DNA of 64,000 bases from Agapetus fuscipes (taxonomy: Eukaryota; Arthropoda; Insecta; Trichoptera; Glossosomatidae): positions 16,802,001-16,866,000 of the forward strand of contig OX637344.1 in NCBI GenBank assembly GCA_951799405.1. Direction: 5' to 3'. This document shows positions 44,556 to 54,499 of the stretch, one piece after another. Below the pieces are notes generated by a model. The model worked only from the letters and a program-made list of their open reading frames with translations. It did not search any database and was not told where the DNA came from. Each line of letters opens with the position of its first letter. Positions within the stretch are counted from its first letter, which is position 1. The position numbers and the translations under genes were made by a program.

Positions 44556-44828
44556 TGTAACTTGTTGTGTATGTTCCTTGACTTATAGTATGGTATGTGG
44601 CTGACCACCCATGCTGTAGAAGATTGTTTACTTTGCCAATGTCACCCCTGTTTCAGGTAAAGTCGGCAAGAGTTGCAGGATGTATGTTCATTTAAGATTT
44701 GGGTTTTTATATTGTAGATTCACATGCGGCATGTACAACCGCGAACTTATGCGTTTTTGTTTGTGAAAATGCATAAAACGTTAATCTTTAATGTTACATA
44801 TCTTTGCAACTTAGATTAGATTAGATCT
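44556..44828 (+). mobile_element. Repeat R
   Basis: ttgacttatagtatggtatg through caacttagattagattaga; complete. Confidence 0.72.
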
Positions 44829-44904
44829 CCCTCTAACTTTGATTTCTTTAAATATTACACAATTTTATCCACATTGTGTGATCTATGTGGGCCATTTAAG
44901 GTTC

Positions 44905-45310
44905 TTGTTTAATGCACACCCACATGCAAATTCGCAAAAGTTTGCGCATACTCATGCTGCATGTGATTCCACAACAAACCTAATCCATAAAAATCAACTA
45001 CAATTTTTTTCAGTTTTACCATGAAACAGTGGTGGCGTTGGCAAAAAGGTAACTTTTTTTACAGTATAGGTCTTCAGCATCACACTAAAATCTATCTTTA
45101 ATCTAAGTTGCAAGCTTATATTCATTTAAAGTTCTCAAATGCATGCCCACAAACAAACACGTGTAGTTCGCGCTTACAATTGCTGAATGTGTACTTACAA
45201 ATAAAATCCAAACCTCAAATGAACATAAGCCCTACAACTTTTGCCGACCTTACCTGACACAGGGGTGACATTGGCAAAATGAACCATTTTTGAACACCAT
45301 CTCATTTAAA
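44905..45310 (-). mobile_element. Two repeat-R copies in tandem, minus strand
   Basis: 44905-45092 is a diverged copy (catgctgcatgtgattcc; ttacagtataggtcttcagc). 45095-45310 is a better copy (atctaagttgcaagctta through ggcaaaatgaaccattttt). Confidence 0.6.
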
Positions 45311-45384
45311 ACAAAGCAATTATAACATATTATGTGCTTATTTGATTTACTATTTTTTTTATTGTTTTATTCAACTAAACAATG

Positions 45385-45701
45385 TTTTTTTTTTTAAGAA
45401 ATCCTGTGCGGGAGACTCCCTAGATTTAAGACACTCAAGGGGTCTATGACACTAATTGTAGTACCGCAGAGTGTTATTTTACGAGCTACAAGGCGCCAAT
45501 ACTCAAGCAAGACCTAGTTGCTGTAAGGTTGGATGGACCTTTACTGACCGGTCTTTGATAAAGATTTTATGGATTTTTTCAACCCAGCGAAGAGCACATT
45601 AGAAACATATATGTGGTATATTTTTTGTGCTCCGCCGGGTTCCGAATGCACAACCTTCCATTTATGAGTCCGAAGTGTTGCCACTGGACTACAGACCGGT
45701 C
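45385..45701 (-). mobile_element. SINE-A without 5S head (tail 2)
   Basis: Poly-T at the left is the poly(A) tail, followed by aagaaatcctgtgcggga (tail 2), the body and the tRNA-like module ending gactacagaccggtc. The 5S head is absent. Confidence 0.78.
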
Positions 45702-45869
45702 AAATATACTCTTTATTACAGAAAAACGGTAATTGTTTATAAACGTAATAAAAGCATTATTAAAAAAAAAAAAAAAATCTTCTCATTCTTCACTTTCTTC
45801 ATTACAAATTTCCATTTTACATAATAATTAAATATTTTCATTATTTACATTCCCAGTATTATGAAATAA

Positions 45870-45940
45870 TTGTCGCCATTATGACGTCAGAGGGAATAAT
45901 TCAAGATGGCGAATTAAAGAGCCATGACGTCATGCTTATC
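45870..45940. promoter_or_regulatory. Paired CRE palindromes around a YY1-like site
   Basis: TGACGTCA at 45882-45889 and 45925-45932, with AAGATGGCG at 45903-45911 between them. TCGCCAT (45873-45879) and ATGGCGA (45906-45912) are inverted. No associated gene identified. Confidence 0.3.
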
Positions 45941-46104
45941 TCAAGTTGGATGTTTTTTTTTTGTTTATTCCATTACGCAACAATACACCTTGTTTTCATT
46001 TTTTTTTGCAAAATTTGTTTTCCTTTAATTAATCTTTTTAAAACTGAAACCGTTAACAGCTGCTTTTTTTCCTCATTATTTTTATGTTGCTAGGGTTTCA
46101 GTTG

Positions 46105-46370
46105 CTATTCCTTGACTTATAGTTATAGGTTGGTATGAGGCTGACCACCCATACTGTAAAAAGTGGTTCACCGTTCCAATGTAACTCCTGTTTCAGGGAA
46201 GGTCGGCGAAAGTTGCAGGGTTTATGTTAATTTGAGGTTTGGATTTGAATTTGTAAGTAAACTTTCAGCATTTGTAAGCGCGAACTACACGTGTTGGTTT
46301 GTGGGCATGCATCTGAGAGCTTTAAATGAATATATCCTTGCAACTAAGATTAAAGATTATAGATTATAGG
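46105..46370 (+). mobile_element. Repeat R
   Basis: attccttgacttatagttat through gcaactaagattaaagatta; complete, the agcgcgaactacacgtgtt variant. Confidence 0.72.
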
Positions 46371-46439
46371 AAATAATGCATAAGGGTGGATTCCGATCTA
46401 GTTATTTGTTTTTATTTTATTTATTGTGTGATCCTAATC

Positions 46440-46700
46440 AATGATTTACAATTGTAATTAAGAGGTTGCTATGAAGCTGACTACCCATACTGTAAAAAAT
46501 GGTTCACTCTTTCAATGTCACCCCTGTTTCGGTCGGCAATAGTTACAGGGTGTATGCTCATTTGAGCTTTGGGTTTTTATAAATTGTAAGTTCACATGCG
46601 GCATGTTTAAAAGCGCGAACTTATAAGTGTCTGCTTGTGAAAATGCATATAATGTGAATCCTCGAGGTTACATATCCTTGTATCTTATATAAGATTATAT
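46440..46700 (+). mobile_element. Repeat R
   Basis: gttgctatgaagctgactac through atatccttgtatcttatat; complete but with a decayed tail. Confidence 0.68.
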
Positions 46701-46702
46701 AA

Positions 46703-47110
46703 TTGACACAACAATCACTTTATTCGGGCTATGTAGCCGTGGTCTGGTAGATTCTTTCCGGACAGTTTCGCCCATTGCTCCGATGGGCATTATCAGCGGT
46801 TGGCTAGTCGCTGTGATCTTCTTACAGGATCTGCCGTACTAAAAACAACGCTTGCCTTTGGATGTAAGATTATATTATTATTGCTGGAGTGATGTTTTCC
46901 GGGATCTGTTGCCGTGGTCTGTGGGAGCTGGAGCTTCCGGACGTTTCGCCCATTTCTGCGTTGGGCTTCTTCAGCGTGAAGTATGATGATGATGATGAAG
47001 AAGTCCATCGCGAAAATGGGCGAAACGTCCGGAAGCTCCAGCTCCCACAGACCACGGCAACAGATCCCGGAAAACATCACTCCAGCATCATCAGCCGGCC
47101 GTGTAAGCCT
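46703..47110. mobile_element. Two Penelope-like pieces, one a long palindrome
   Basis: 46703-46870 matches the right-arm family of 21045-21695 (ttgacacaacaatcac, tttattcgggctatgtagcc) and has a degenerate hammerhead-like motif on the minus strand at 46758-46800 (core CTGATAA). 46890-47090 is a palindrome with arms of about 85 bp (tgccgtggtctgtgggagct and its complement) around a (GAT)n loop. Confidence 0.6.
46934..46981 (-). ncRNA. Hammerhead-ribozyme-like motif in palindrome arm
   Basis: Minus strand: stem I strand CTTCACG, core CTGAAGA, extra A, stem II GCCCA...TGGGC, then GAAAC-GTC, then CGGAAG. The last pairs with CTTCaCG with one bulged A. Stem III is only two pairs with no loop. The extra base between the core and stem II departs from the textbook motif. 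The opposite arm carries a decayed copy (ATGAAGA). Confidence 0.5.
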
Positions 47111-47490
47111 AAAACTCTTTTATTATTATTACATATATGGATATCCTCCACCTAAGCCGATGTTTCTATACAAAAAATGAGGATCCGTGGTTATTTTGTT
47201 TGCATGTTATTCAGTACGGCTAGAACTTTTTGCGTGTATCGAAATGTCGCCACTGGTATTTGTAGCTAGGTTTCGACGTTTTCTTGTAGTGGAGAGGCTT
47301 TTGAAGAGAAAGTGCATTAAAAGCACGCCAGTTAATCACGTCAGAGTGGTCTAGATGAGCTATTTGCATCTGTAGAGCCGCGATTGACCTATTTTCTGAA
47401 AAACTTACATGTGGCCCAAGTGCCTACGTAAAAACCTTCGCGTTTTAGTTCCAACGAAAAATTAAATGATCCCCCTCATATATGGTTCTT
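47111..47490. other. No gene seen
   Basis: Unrecognised; possibly single-copy. Confidence 0.45.
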
Positions 47491-47494
47491 TGAT

Positions 47495-47885
47495 TTATAT
47501 TGTTACAAACTTATGGGCCCGATTGTGAGGCTCGCTTACGTTTATGTGTCCGCCTCTAGTACATATAGTCTACTGTGAGTTTGAATGTATGCATGTGCCC
47601 AGGCACGTAGTTGTTGGTGTGCGTAACTAGAATAATATGGAACTATACATAAGTGTGTGGTTCACTATAGAAGGGTCCGAAATATGCGAGAGGCGTCCGT
47701 TTAGACGCTATACATTTGGACCGTAATTGTGTGATAGACGAGAGTCGATTAAAATATTGAGCCGTGAAGTCGATAGACAAGAGCTAGAATCAGCACATTG
47801 TATGTAAACCGACATTGTGCAAAATAAATCTTGAAAATTGAATTGCAGTTTGATTAAAAGAACCCAACTAAAATGATAACGATTT
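47495..47885 (+). mobile_element. Solo-LTR-like repeat, copy 1
   Basis: About 390 bp closely matching 60600-60953: tgttacaaacttatgggccc at the start; tctactgtgagtttgaatgt; atatgcgagaggcgtcc; gcaaaataaatcttg (poly(A)-signal-like); gaacccaactaaaat at the end. Ends resemble TG...CA. No coding or second LTR nearby. Confidence 0.55.
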
Positions 47886-48320
47886 GTTCGTAGACTGACC
47901 ACTCATACAGTAAAAAATCATTGACTTTGCCAATGCCACAACTAAGGTAACTCATAGAACGGCTCACATTCATCCTTTTGCCAAATCCAAAGAGAAAATA
48001 GCCATGATGATCGCTGATCTACGGAAGAAGTGGTACTGAAAGAAGAATAAAAAGTGTAAGTGGCATCTAGTTGGTTGATATTCTACATGTAGCATGAAGA
48101 GTTTCTTCGACAATCTATTTCACAACCGTCTCGCGGACTGACAAGAGGGTTGATTGCATTATCAGCCCTAAACCTTTTTAGACAGCCCCGAAAAAAGGAC
48201 AATTGACAATTTAACTCTTAAGCTATATGCAGACATTCGTAGTTTTTTCAATCTTTGAGTAAGGTTTGCGAAATCACGATTTCTACTCAAGCATTGTATT
48301 GTTGCAAATGTGTAATTAAA
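47886..48320. other. No gene seen; repeat-R scrap
   Basis: 47893-47945 (gactgaccactcatacagta, tttgccaatgccac) is a repeat-R fragment. The rest is unrecognised. Confidence 0.45.
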
Positions 48321-48321
48321 T

Positions 48322-48611
48322 TATGCTGATTTATTTGGTGAGCGCTGTTTTTGTGTGTATCCCACCTCAAGAGCCCTCCGCGAGCTTGGTCGTCGCTGTA
48401 GAAAGCGCCAATTCTCAATCAAAACCCAGTTGCTGTAACACTAGATGGAACTTTTGATGACCGGTCTTTGGTATTGGTTTATGAATTTTTCAACCCAGCG
48501 AAGAGCATATATGAAAATATAAATGGGATTTTTTTTGTGAATTTTGTGAATTCGAACCCACAACCTTCCATTCAGAGTCCGAAGTGTTACCACTGAACTA
48601 CGGAACGGTCC
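48322..48611 (-). mobile_element. SINE-A without 5S head (tail 1)
   Basis: gctgatttatttggtgagcg and cacctcaagagccctccg (tail 1), body, and a tRNA-like module whose box B reads aattcgaaccc on the plus strand; ends gaactacggaacggtcc. Confidence 0.76.
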
Positions 48612-49060
48612 TTACGAATGTGTTATTATGTGGATGTGTGTTTTAACTTGTGTGAGTGTATCTGTGTGTGTCTGTGTCTCTAGATGTAGGGTAATCGGCA
48701 GTGGTGGGGAAAACGGTTTAAAATACTATGGTTGTGTAGAGTACATTTCAAGGATCACAAGCATATATTTTTTATATAGTGAAAATAAAGATATCATTGA
48801 TAATTTTCAAAAATAAAATGTCAAGAATTTGAATCCCGCCAAAACGCATTGGGACCGAAGAAACACGCTGAGACGTCAAAATTACGTTGATAGATTCATC
48901 GGTCTTAGAAGACCTAACGATACACTCTATACATCGTGAGATCCATTGACGTCACATCCGCCTACTCCCACTCTTAACTAAATGTGAACGAAATCTTAAA
49001 ATTAGCTGTGAAATAAATTAACCGAAGTTGAACCGAACTTTGGCCCTGGATCAATATATG
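48612..49060. other. No gene seen; TG-rich tract
   Basis: 48628-48690 is an imperfect (TG)n tract. A CRE palindrome lies at 48947-48954. Otherwise unrecognised. Confidence 0.45.
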
Positions 49061-49062
49061 CC

Positions 49063-49600
49063 ATAATCTAAATCTAAATCTAAGTTGCAAAGATATATAT
49101 CATTTAAGAGTCAAGCAGACATGTATAATTTCGCGCTAACACATGCCATGCCGCATGTGGACCTACAATATAAAAACCCAGTCTCAAATGAAGATAAGCC
49201 CTGCAACTCTTGCCGACCTTCCCTGATACAGGGGTGACATTGGCAAAGTGAACCATTTTGTACAGTATGGGTGGTCAGCCTCATACCAACCTATACGTCG
49301 AGGAATACAAGTAAATAATTACATTTGATAAATAAACACTAAACAATCAAACAGTAAAAATTAAAACCTACCAAACATATTCTATAAAAAAGTAAAAAAT
49401 ATTTTTTAAAAGCTTCAGCCTTAAACGCCAGCATTACAGATCAACCGCCATTTATTTCGGTCCTTGCATACTTCTTTCATTTCATCCAGAGTCATAACCT
49501 TTTTCATACAAGCTCTCATTTTATTATGACTCTGGATATCCCATTCATTCGCTATTTCGGAAATTTGGTCCATCCATACCTTTCTCGGTATTCCTGTTCA
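49063..49600 (-). pseudogene. RTE-like LINE 3' end: coding terminus plus repeat R
   Basis: Minus strand: RKVWMDQISEIANEWDIQSH, NKMRACMKKVMTLDEMKEVC, then KDRNKWR and a stop, followed by spacer and repeat R ending cttagatttagatttagat. Good preservation. Confidence 0.75.
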
Positions 49601-50004
49601 CAAATCTATTTTTTCTACGTTTCATGCAGTCTTACAGCAACTGGGTATTGCTTGAATTTCTTATTAGAGCTCTGTTAAGGTGGGATTTACGCTCGACAAA
49701 TAAATCAACCCGTTATTATTAATATTGAGGTCGGAAATCGAAGGTGTGATACATGTTTGAAGTAAATACTCCTCACATGGACACAGGTCTATCTTCCACC
49801 CTCTGTTCTCATGTATGTAATCTGTGCTCTCTTATATCTGAGGCCTATTCAACAGGCAGCCCCAACCATATGTATAATATCAATATAATAGACTACACTA
49901 CACCCACACACTATGAGCGCTATTCATAGAGTTATAGTACATAGGCACTGCACCCCCATGTCTCGCTGAGCTATGCTCTGTCAATGGGACTTCAAAAAGA
50001 CCAC
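49601..50004. other. SINE-A scrap and unrecognised sequence
   Basis: 49628-49660 (agtcttacagcaactgggta) is a piece of the SINE-A body. The rest shows nothing. Confidence 0.45.
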
Positions 50005-50260
50005 TACGCTCTGCCCTTACTGCTGTCAACAAGGTTATAGTGCCCAATAGAGCAAACACATCAAACTTTGCAGACAGAAGCTTTGCGGTGGCCGGGCCGG
50101 TGGCCTGGAACAATTTACCCATCGGTGTTCGCGCGAACCAGCCTACCACCACCTTCAGAAAGGAACTGAAGACACTACTTTTCTCGAGAAGCCATGGCGC
50201 CCTTGAGATGGTCCTAGACCATTAAATGGCGCCACAGGAAAGAAATCATCCATCATCATC
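50005..50260 (+). pseudogene. CR1-like LINE, C-terminal end of RT ORF and 3' tail
   Basis: Continuous frame: RPLRSALTAVNKVIVPNRA, then FADRSFAVAGPVAWNNLPIG, then FRKELKTLLFSRS and a stop at 50223-50225. This is the conserved CR1/L2 C-terminus with the WN motif intact. The tail cgcccttgagatggtc... ends in (ATC)n. The homology upstream of about 50000 is lost (5' truncation). Confidence 0.8.
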
Positions 50261-50400
50261 GGAGCTCTCAAGACGCACCTTTTCAAAAAGTCTTATCCGT
50301 GATCGGAGAGGGCCCTTGAGGTGTGACACACACAAAAACGGCGCTCTCTTATCATGTGCAATTAAAAATAAATAAGCCTGATATATATATATATTATATA
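50261..50400 (+). pseudogene. Second CR1-like fragment whose tail matches SINE-A tail 1
   Basis: GALKTHLFKKSYP followed by a stop is the very end of a CR1-type RT. The downstream gagggcccttgaggtgtg and acacacacaaaaacggcgct match SINE-A tail 1. An (AT)n tract follows, then (ATC)n. Confidence 0.7.
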
Positions 50401-50454
50401 TATCATCATCATCATCATAGGCGTTCTTGCTACGAATTCACTCTACGGTGACTT

Positions 50455-50826
50455 TTTTTTTAAGAAATCCTGTACGGGTTTATGCTGTTTTCTCTAGTGG
50501 ACGAACAGGTAAATCTAGAATCACTGCTGGGTCAGGTCACGACCATCGGGAAGGCCTTTCGCCACAAAAAAAGTTATAGCATTGCATGAGCGTTCTGTGA
50601 TACACTTCCCTAGATGGAAGTGTATAAACGGAATGGGTATGAGGTGGGTTTTCGCAATTCCCTAGATTTCAGATACCTACTCTAGGGGCCTATGACACTT
50701 ACTGTAGTGCCGCAGGGATATTTACGAGCTTGGTTGTCGCTACAAAGCACCAATACTCAAGCAAGACTCAGTTTCTGTTAGCCTGGATGGACCTTTAGTG
50801 AAAGATTTTTATGAATTTTTCAACCC
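50455..50826 (-). mobile_element. SINE-A (tail 2), interrupted
   Basis: aagaaatcctgtacggg then about 170 bp of foreign sequence, then ctagatttcagatacctac and the SINE body to gaatttttcaaccc. The tRNA-like module is missing; the next SINE begins exactly here. Confidence 0.65.
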
Positions 50827-51060
50827 GGACCGGCCCGTATTTCAGTGGTAACACTTCGGACTCTGTATGGGAAGGTTGTGGGTTCGATTCCCGGCGGAGC
50901 ACAAAAAATATACCAATTATAGTTTTAAATTTTCTCTTTGCTAGGTTGAAAAATTCGTACACCTTTACCATAGACCGGTCATCAAAAGGTCCATCCAGCG
51001 TTACAGCAACTGAGTCCTGCTTGAGAATTGGTGCTTTGTAGCGACGAGCAAGTTCATAAA
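50827..51060 (+). mobile_element. SINE-A (tRNA module and body, truncated tail)
   Basis: ggaccggcccgtatttcagt gives box A; gggttcgattcccggc is a well-kept box B. The body continues to gcgacgagcaagttca. Head-to-head with the preceding SINE. Confidence 0.75.
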
Positions 51061-51222
51061 AAGTCCGGTTGATAGCTCTGAGATTTGATAGATTTGAGAT
51101 TTGGTTTTTATGTTGTAGGTATGTGCAAGCGCGAACTTGTACGTGTCTGCTTGTGACAATGCATATAATGTGAATCTCCAATGTAACATATCTTTGCAAC
51201 TTAGATAAGATTAGATACGTAA
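51061..51222 (+). mobile_element. Repeat R, 3' half
   Basis: gagatttggtttttatgttg through gcaacttagataagattag. Confidence 0.65.
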
Positions 51223-51547
51223 ACGCTTAGTCAGGTATTGTCCTTGAATAACACGCTCGTCCATCTCACTCCAGTAGACAGACACTCTCCCCTCTTGTGC
51301 TATACTTATCGTTCTGCGATGGCTGAGTAAACCTTTTCACTTGAGATGGTTATCCGCGTTTTTATCCACAGCCTTTGTGAGCCGCCACCGCTACAATTTA
51401 CTTTGTATTGACTGGAATTCAATGCCCTGTTATTATCATTTTGATTTAGTTTTTCCGTCAAAGGTCTAATAAAGTAGTTATTTATTTTTCTTTCAGAAAT
51501 AAGTTTTTTTTTCACCATTACTTCACGTATAGCCATAGGTTGGCATG
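51223..51547. other. No gene seen
   Basis: Unrecognised; a repeat-R scrap (gccataggttggcatgaggc) sits at about 51531. Confidence 0.45.
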
Positions 51548-51712
51548 AGGCTGAATCAGGTGCGTGCATAGGGTATAGGCAAGTACATTTCAGAATAAAT
51601 GTTTTCCCCCATTCCTTTAAAATAACTCATTTTAAATTGACTGAAGTGCTAGCGATAGCTCCAATCGAACATAATTTTTAAATTTTCCATCTGAATATCA
51701 AGCTTTAATGTT
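51548..51712 (+). repeat. Unclassified MITE-like repeat
   Basis: gtgcgtgcatagggtatagg, atttcagaataaat and ctgaatatcaagctt match 58085-58290 in reverse orientation. Confidence 0.5.
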
Positions 51713-51713
51713 T

Positions 51714-51836
51714 CCAACCCAGCGAAGAGCAAATTTGAAAATATAAATGGTTTATTTTTTGTGCTCCGCCGGGATTCGAACCCACAACCTTCCATTCACT
51801 AGTCCGAAGTGTTACCACTGGACTACGGACCGGTCT
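51714..51836 (-). mobile_element. SINE-A, tRNA-like module only
   Basis: The best-preserved promoter of the family: box A gtagtccagtggtaacact and box B gggttcgaatcccgg on the minus strand. Confidence 0.75.
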
Positions 51837-52299
51837 ATCATTTATTTATATTCTATTATTTCCTTAATATTTTCTCGTTATTCATATATTTTATGCCAAG
51901 GGCCCTTGAGGTGTGCTATACACAAAAAACGGCACTTTAAAAAAATATCCATTTGTTATTTCAGTAATTCGTTTCTTTTTCAAAAACAAAACTTTAAAAG
52001 AGAAAACGCGATACTGTATGTAATAAAAAAATAATCAAAACTTATAAATTATCAAGTTAAAACTAAAAAAAGAGTCTTATATTTGGTCTCCTTGAAGCGC
52101 ACAGAGTCAAAAGCACCCTTATCAAAGATCTGTCAAACCGAAGGGTAGGTACAAAAGGAGGTTTTGATATCCCAGCCCCTATCTGGACCACATAAATTTG
52201 AGTCGAAACCAGTTCCATATCTGACGTAGGCTATCTGAGAGGTGCCTTGAGGGTGGGTCTCATTCTTGCAGCTTATAAAGCAGCCTTGATTCTGGATCT
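51837..52299. other. CR1-like tail fragment; otherwise nothing
   Basis: 51897-51940 (agggcccttgaggtgtg, acacaaaaaacggcact) is a CR1-like/SINE-A 3' end scrap. The rest is unrecognised. Confidence 0.45.
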
Positions 52300-52366
52300 T
52301 AAATGTACGTAAACGCAACTAAGCTACACATACAGTGCAACTTCTTGCCTGCGTTGTCCCCAAAGG

Positions 52367-52595
52367 TATGCCGGGATTTGTGACAGTTGTTGTAGAAATA
52401 AATGTTCATCCTCAGCCGTTGTTCAGAGAGGATGTCTCCTGAAGACGTTAGCTACGTCGCTAACGAAACGTCGAGATTAATGTAAGTTCTCTTGTAACGG
52501 TTCGTGTTATATCCGATAAATTATTTTTAGCTGTGTAGTTATAATTATTTTAAATATGTCAAACGACCGTTATTCCAATCTTAACCTAAAAACTA
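52367..52595 (+). mobile_element. Penelope-like / retrozyme-like insertion with hammerhead motif
   Basis: 229 bp inserted in the SINE-C and flanked by a perfect 10-bp direct repeat TCCCCAAAGG (52357-52366 and 52596-52605). It contains a hammerhead-like motif at 52434-52477 and no coding sequence. The orientation is given by the motif. Confidence 0.65.
52434..52477 (+). ncRNA. Hammerhead-ribozyme-like motif
   Basis: Stem I strand GTCTC (52434-52438), core CTGAAGA (52439-52445), one extra C, stem II GTTAGC/GCTAAC (52447-52452, 52459-52464), GAAA (52465-52468), loopless stem III C-G then T-C (52469-52472; predicted cleavage after 52472), stem I strand GAGAT (52473-52477) pairing with GTCTC. An outer pairing cagagag/ttctcttg may extend stem I. 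The extra base before stem II is atypical. Confidence 0.55.
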
Positions 52596-52862
52596 TCCCC
52601 AAAGGGTTCGCATGTGGCGATTCGGGACCTATTTATTTTTACGGGTAAGGGAACCCGCCTCACACCAATCACTTTTCAGTTGAAATGGGGGCTCCCAGCT
52701 TCCGGAGGGGTTGGTTTTCATTTCTTGTGAAGGCTGATTACACCTTGGCGGTATATATTTTGGATTTGAAATAGACACCGAAACGGGACACCCTCGGTGG
52801 GGATCGAACCCGTGCTCTCGGCATGGAATGCAAGCACTCTACCAACTGAGCAATCTAATCTA

Positions 52863-53115
52863 ATCTAATATAATCTAAGCTGCAAAGATATATATCATTT
52901 AAGATTTATATTACATGCATTCCCACAAGCAGACATGTATAATTTCGCGCTAACACATGCCGCATGTGGACCTACAATATAAAAACCCAATCTCAAATGA
53001 ACATAAGCCCTGCAACTCTTGCCGTCCTTCCCTGAAACAGGGGTGACATTGGCAAAGTGAACCATTTTTTACAGTATGGGTGGTCAGCCGCATACCAACC
53101 TATAAGTCAAGGAAT
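52863..53115 (-). mobile_element. Repeat R
   Basis: taatctaagctgcaaagata through ataccaacctataagtcaag; a near-consensus copy. Confidence 0.78.
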
Positions 53116-53654
53116 CGAATCGATCGGACGATATAATAATTTATGGTACAATTTTTTAATTTGAAAAAAAAAACTAATGATTTTCAGTGTTTTAAAGAAA
53201 ATGTCCTTGTTAATTTTTAACAGTTTATTATATTTATTTATTAAACACGACCGGTTTCGGGATCGCAGAGTATCCCATCTTCAGTTGCAAATATAATTGT
53301 TTAATTACAAATCATTAAGATATTTGTATATATCCTTTCAGAAATAAATTGATATGAAGCCATCTGTTATTACATTTATTCATCACATGTTTCAAAAACT
53401 TGATCTATCAACCCATCCGACACAAATCAATTATTTCTCACCAAAGGAAAAAACGCAAAAACAGCAATATAAGAAGATTTTTCGCTATTCACGTAACGAA
53501 ATTATCGTTCAATGATATCAGATATCCGAGAAAGTGATGAATGTGTTGTGCCTAAACAAAGTCTCGAGTATGACTCTTTACGTTTAAACTGAATCATAGA
53601 GTTTTACAAAAACGATAACAGTACCCTGAGTACGAGTTTTCTCACTTAACTCGA
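53116..53654. other. Penelope-like fragment and unrecognised sequence
   Basis: 53200-53330 carries a hammerhead-like motif on the minus strand (53241-53290: CTGAAGA, extra T, GGGAT...ATCCC, GAAACCGGTC); stem I pairing is weak. 53618-53652 (accctgagtacgagttttct) recurs at 54815-54848. Confidence 0.45.
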
Positions 53655-54175
53655 ATAATCTATAATCTAAGTTGCAAGGATATCGCTGCCCTAGTTCAAT
53701 ACTCAGACATCTTACACAAAGCTAGTTTCGAGAAAATCGAAAAAGAAGGTTTGTAATCGCTATGATAATTACAGTTAACTTTGTTTTAAAGTCACTTAAT
53801 GCAACTAAGCTACACATTGTTGCGTTAAGTGACTTTAAAACAAAGTTAACTGTAATTATCACAGCGATTACAAACCTTCTTTTTCGATTTTCTCGAAACT
53901 AGCTTTGTGTAAGATGTCTGAGTATTGAACTAGGGCAGCGGTATATTCATTCAAAGCTCTCAGATGTATGCCCACAAACAAACACGTGTAGTTCGCGCTT
54001 ACAAATGCTGATTGTGTACTTACAAATAAAATCCAAACCTCAAATGAACATAAGCCCTGCAACTCTTGCCGACATTCCCTGAAACAGGGGTGACATTGGC
54101 AAAGTGAACCATTTTTTACAGTATGGGTGGTCAGCCCTATACCAACCTATAAGTCAAGGAATATAAGTCAAGGAA
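53655..54175 (-). mobile_element. Repeat R split by a palindromic MITE
   Basis: 53655-53683 (taatctaagttgcaagg) and 53941-54175 (atattcattcaaagctctc through cctataagtcaag) are two parts of one copy. Confidence 0.72.
53684..53940. mobile_element. Palindromic element with MITE-1-like ends
   Basis: Two arms of about 120 bp (cgctgccctagttcaatact and its complement) around a short centre. Flanks ATAT (53680-53683) and GTAT (53941-53944). The ends CGCTGCCcTAGTTC match MITE-1 (CGCTGCCtTAGTTC), the interior does not. Confidence 0.7.
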
Positions 54176-54227
54176 ATAATAATATTAGGATGATTTATTT
54201 GGTGAGCGCTGTTTTTGTGTGTATCAC
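54176..54227 (-). mobile_element. SINE-A tail 1 fragment
   Basis: attaggatgatttatttggt and gagcgctgtttttgtgtg; reverse of the SINE-A 3' end. Confidence 0.55.
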
Positions 54228-54244
54228 ACGTGTCGTGTGTGTGT

Positions 54245-54498
54245 GTTCCTTGACTTATAGGTTGGTATGCGGCTGACCACCCATGCTGTAAAAATGGTTC
54301 ACTTTGCCAATGTCACCCCTGTCTCAGGGAAGGACGGCAAGAGCTGCAGGGTGTATGTCCATTTGGGATTTGGTTTTTATGTTGTAGGTTCACATGAGGC
54401 ATGTGCAAGCGCGAACTTGTACGTGTCTGGTTGTGAGAATGCATGTAATGTGAATCTCCAATGTAACATATCTTTGCAACTTAGATTAGATTAGATTA
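54245..54498 (+). mobile_element. Repeat R
   Basis: ttccttgacttataggttgg through cttagattagattagatta; near-consensus. Confidence 0.78.
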
Positions 54499-54499
54499 G

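Larger units (their letters stand above)
52300..52862 (-). mobile_element. SINE-C, good copy, split by a Penelope-like insertion
   Basis: The minus-strand head is gattgctcagttggtagagt (box A) and gggttcgatccccacc (box B). The body matches 11262-11588. It is interrupted between 52357 and 52605 by an insertion with a 10-bp target duplication. Confidence 0.76.

Noticed and set aside
46758..46800. Active hammerhead ribozyme (also 21566-21607)
   Set aside because: The core reads CTGATAA, so the conserved G is changed; probably inactive relics.
46793..47155. Overlapping frames on both strands (61-95 codons)
   Set aside because: Caused by the palindrome: the same sequence is read in both directions.
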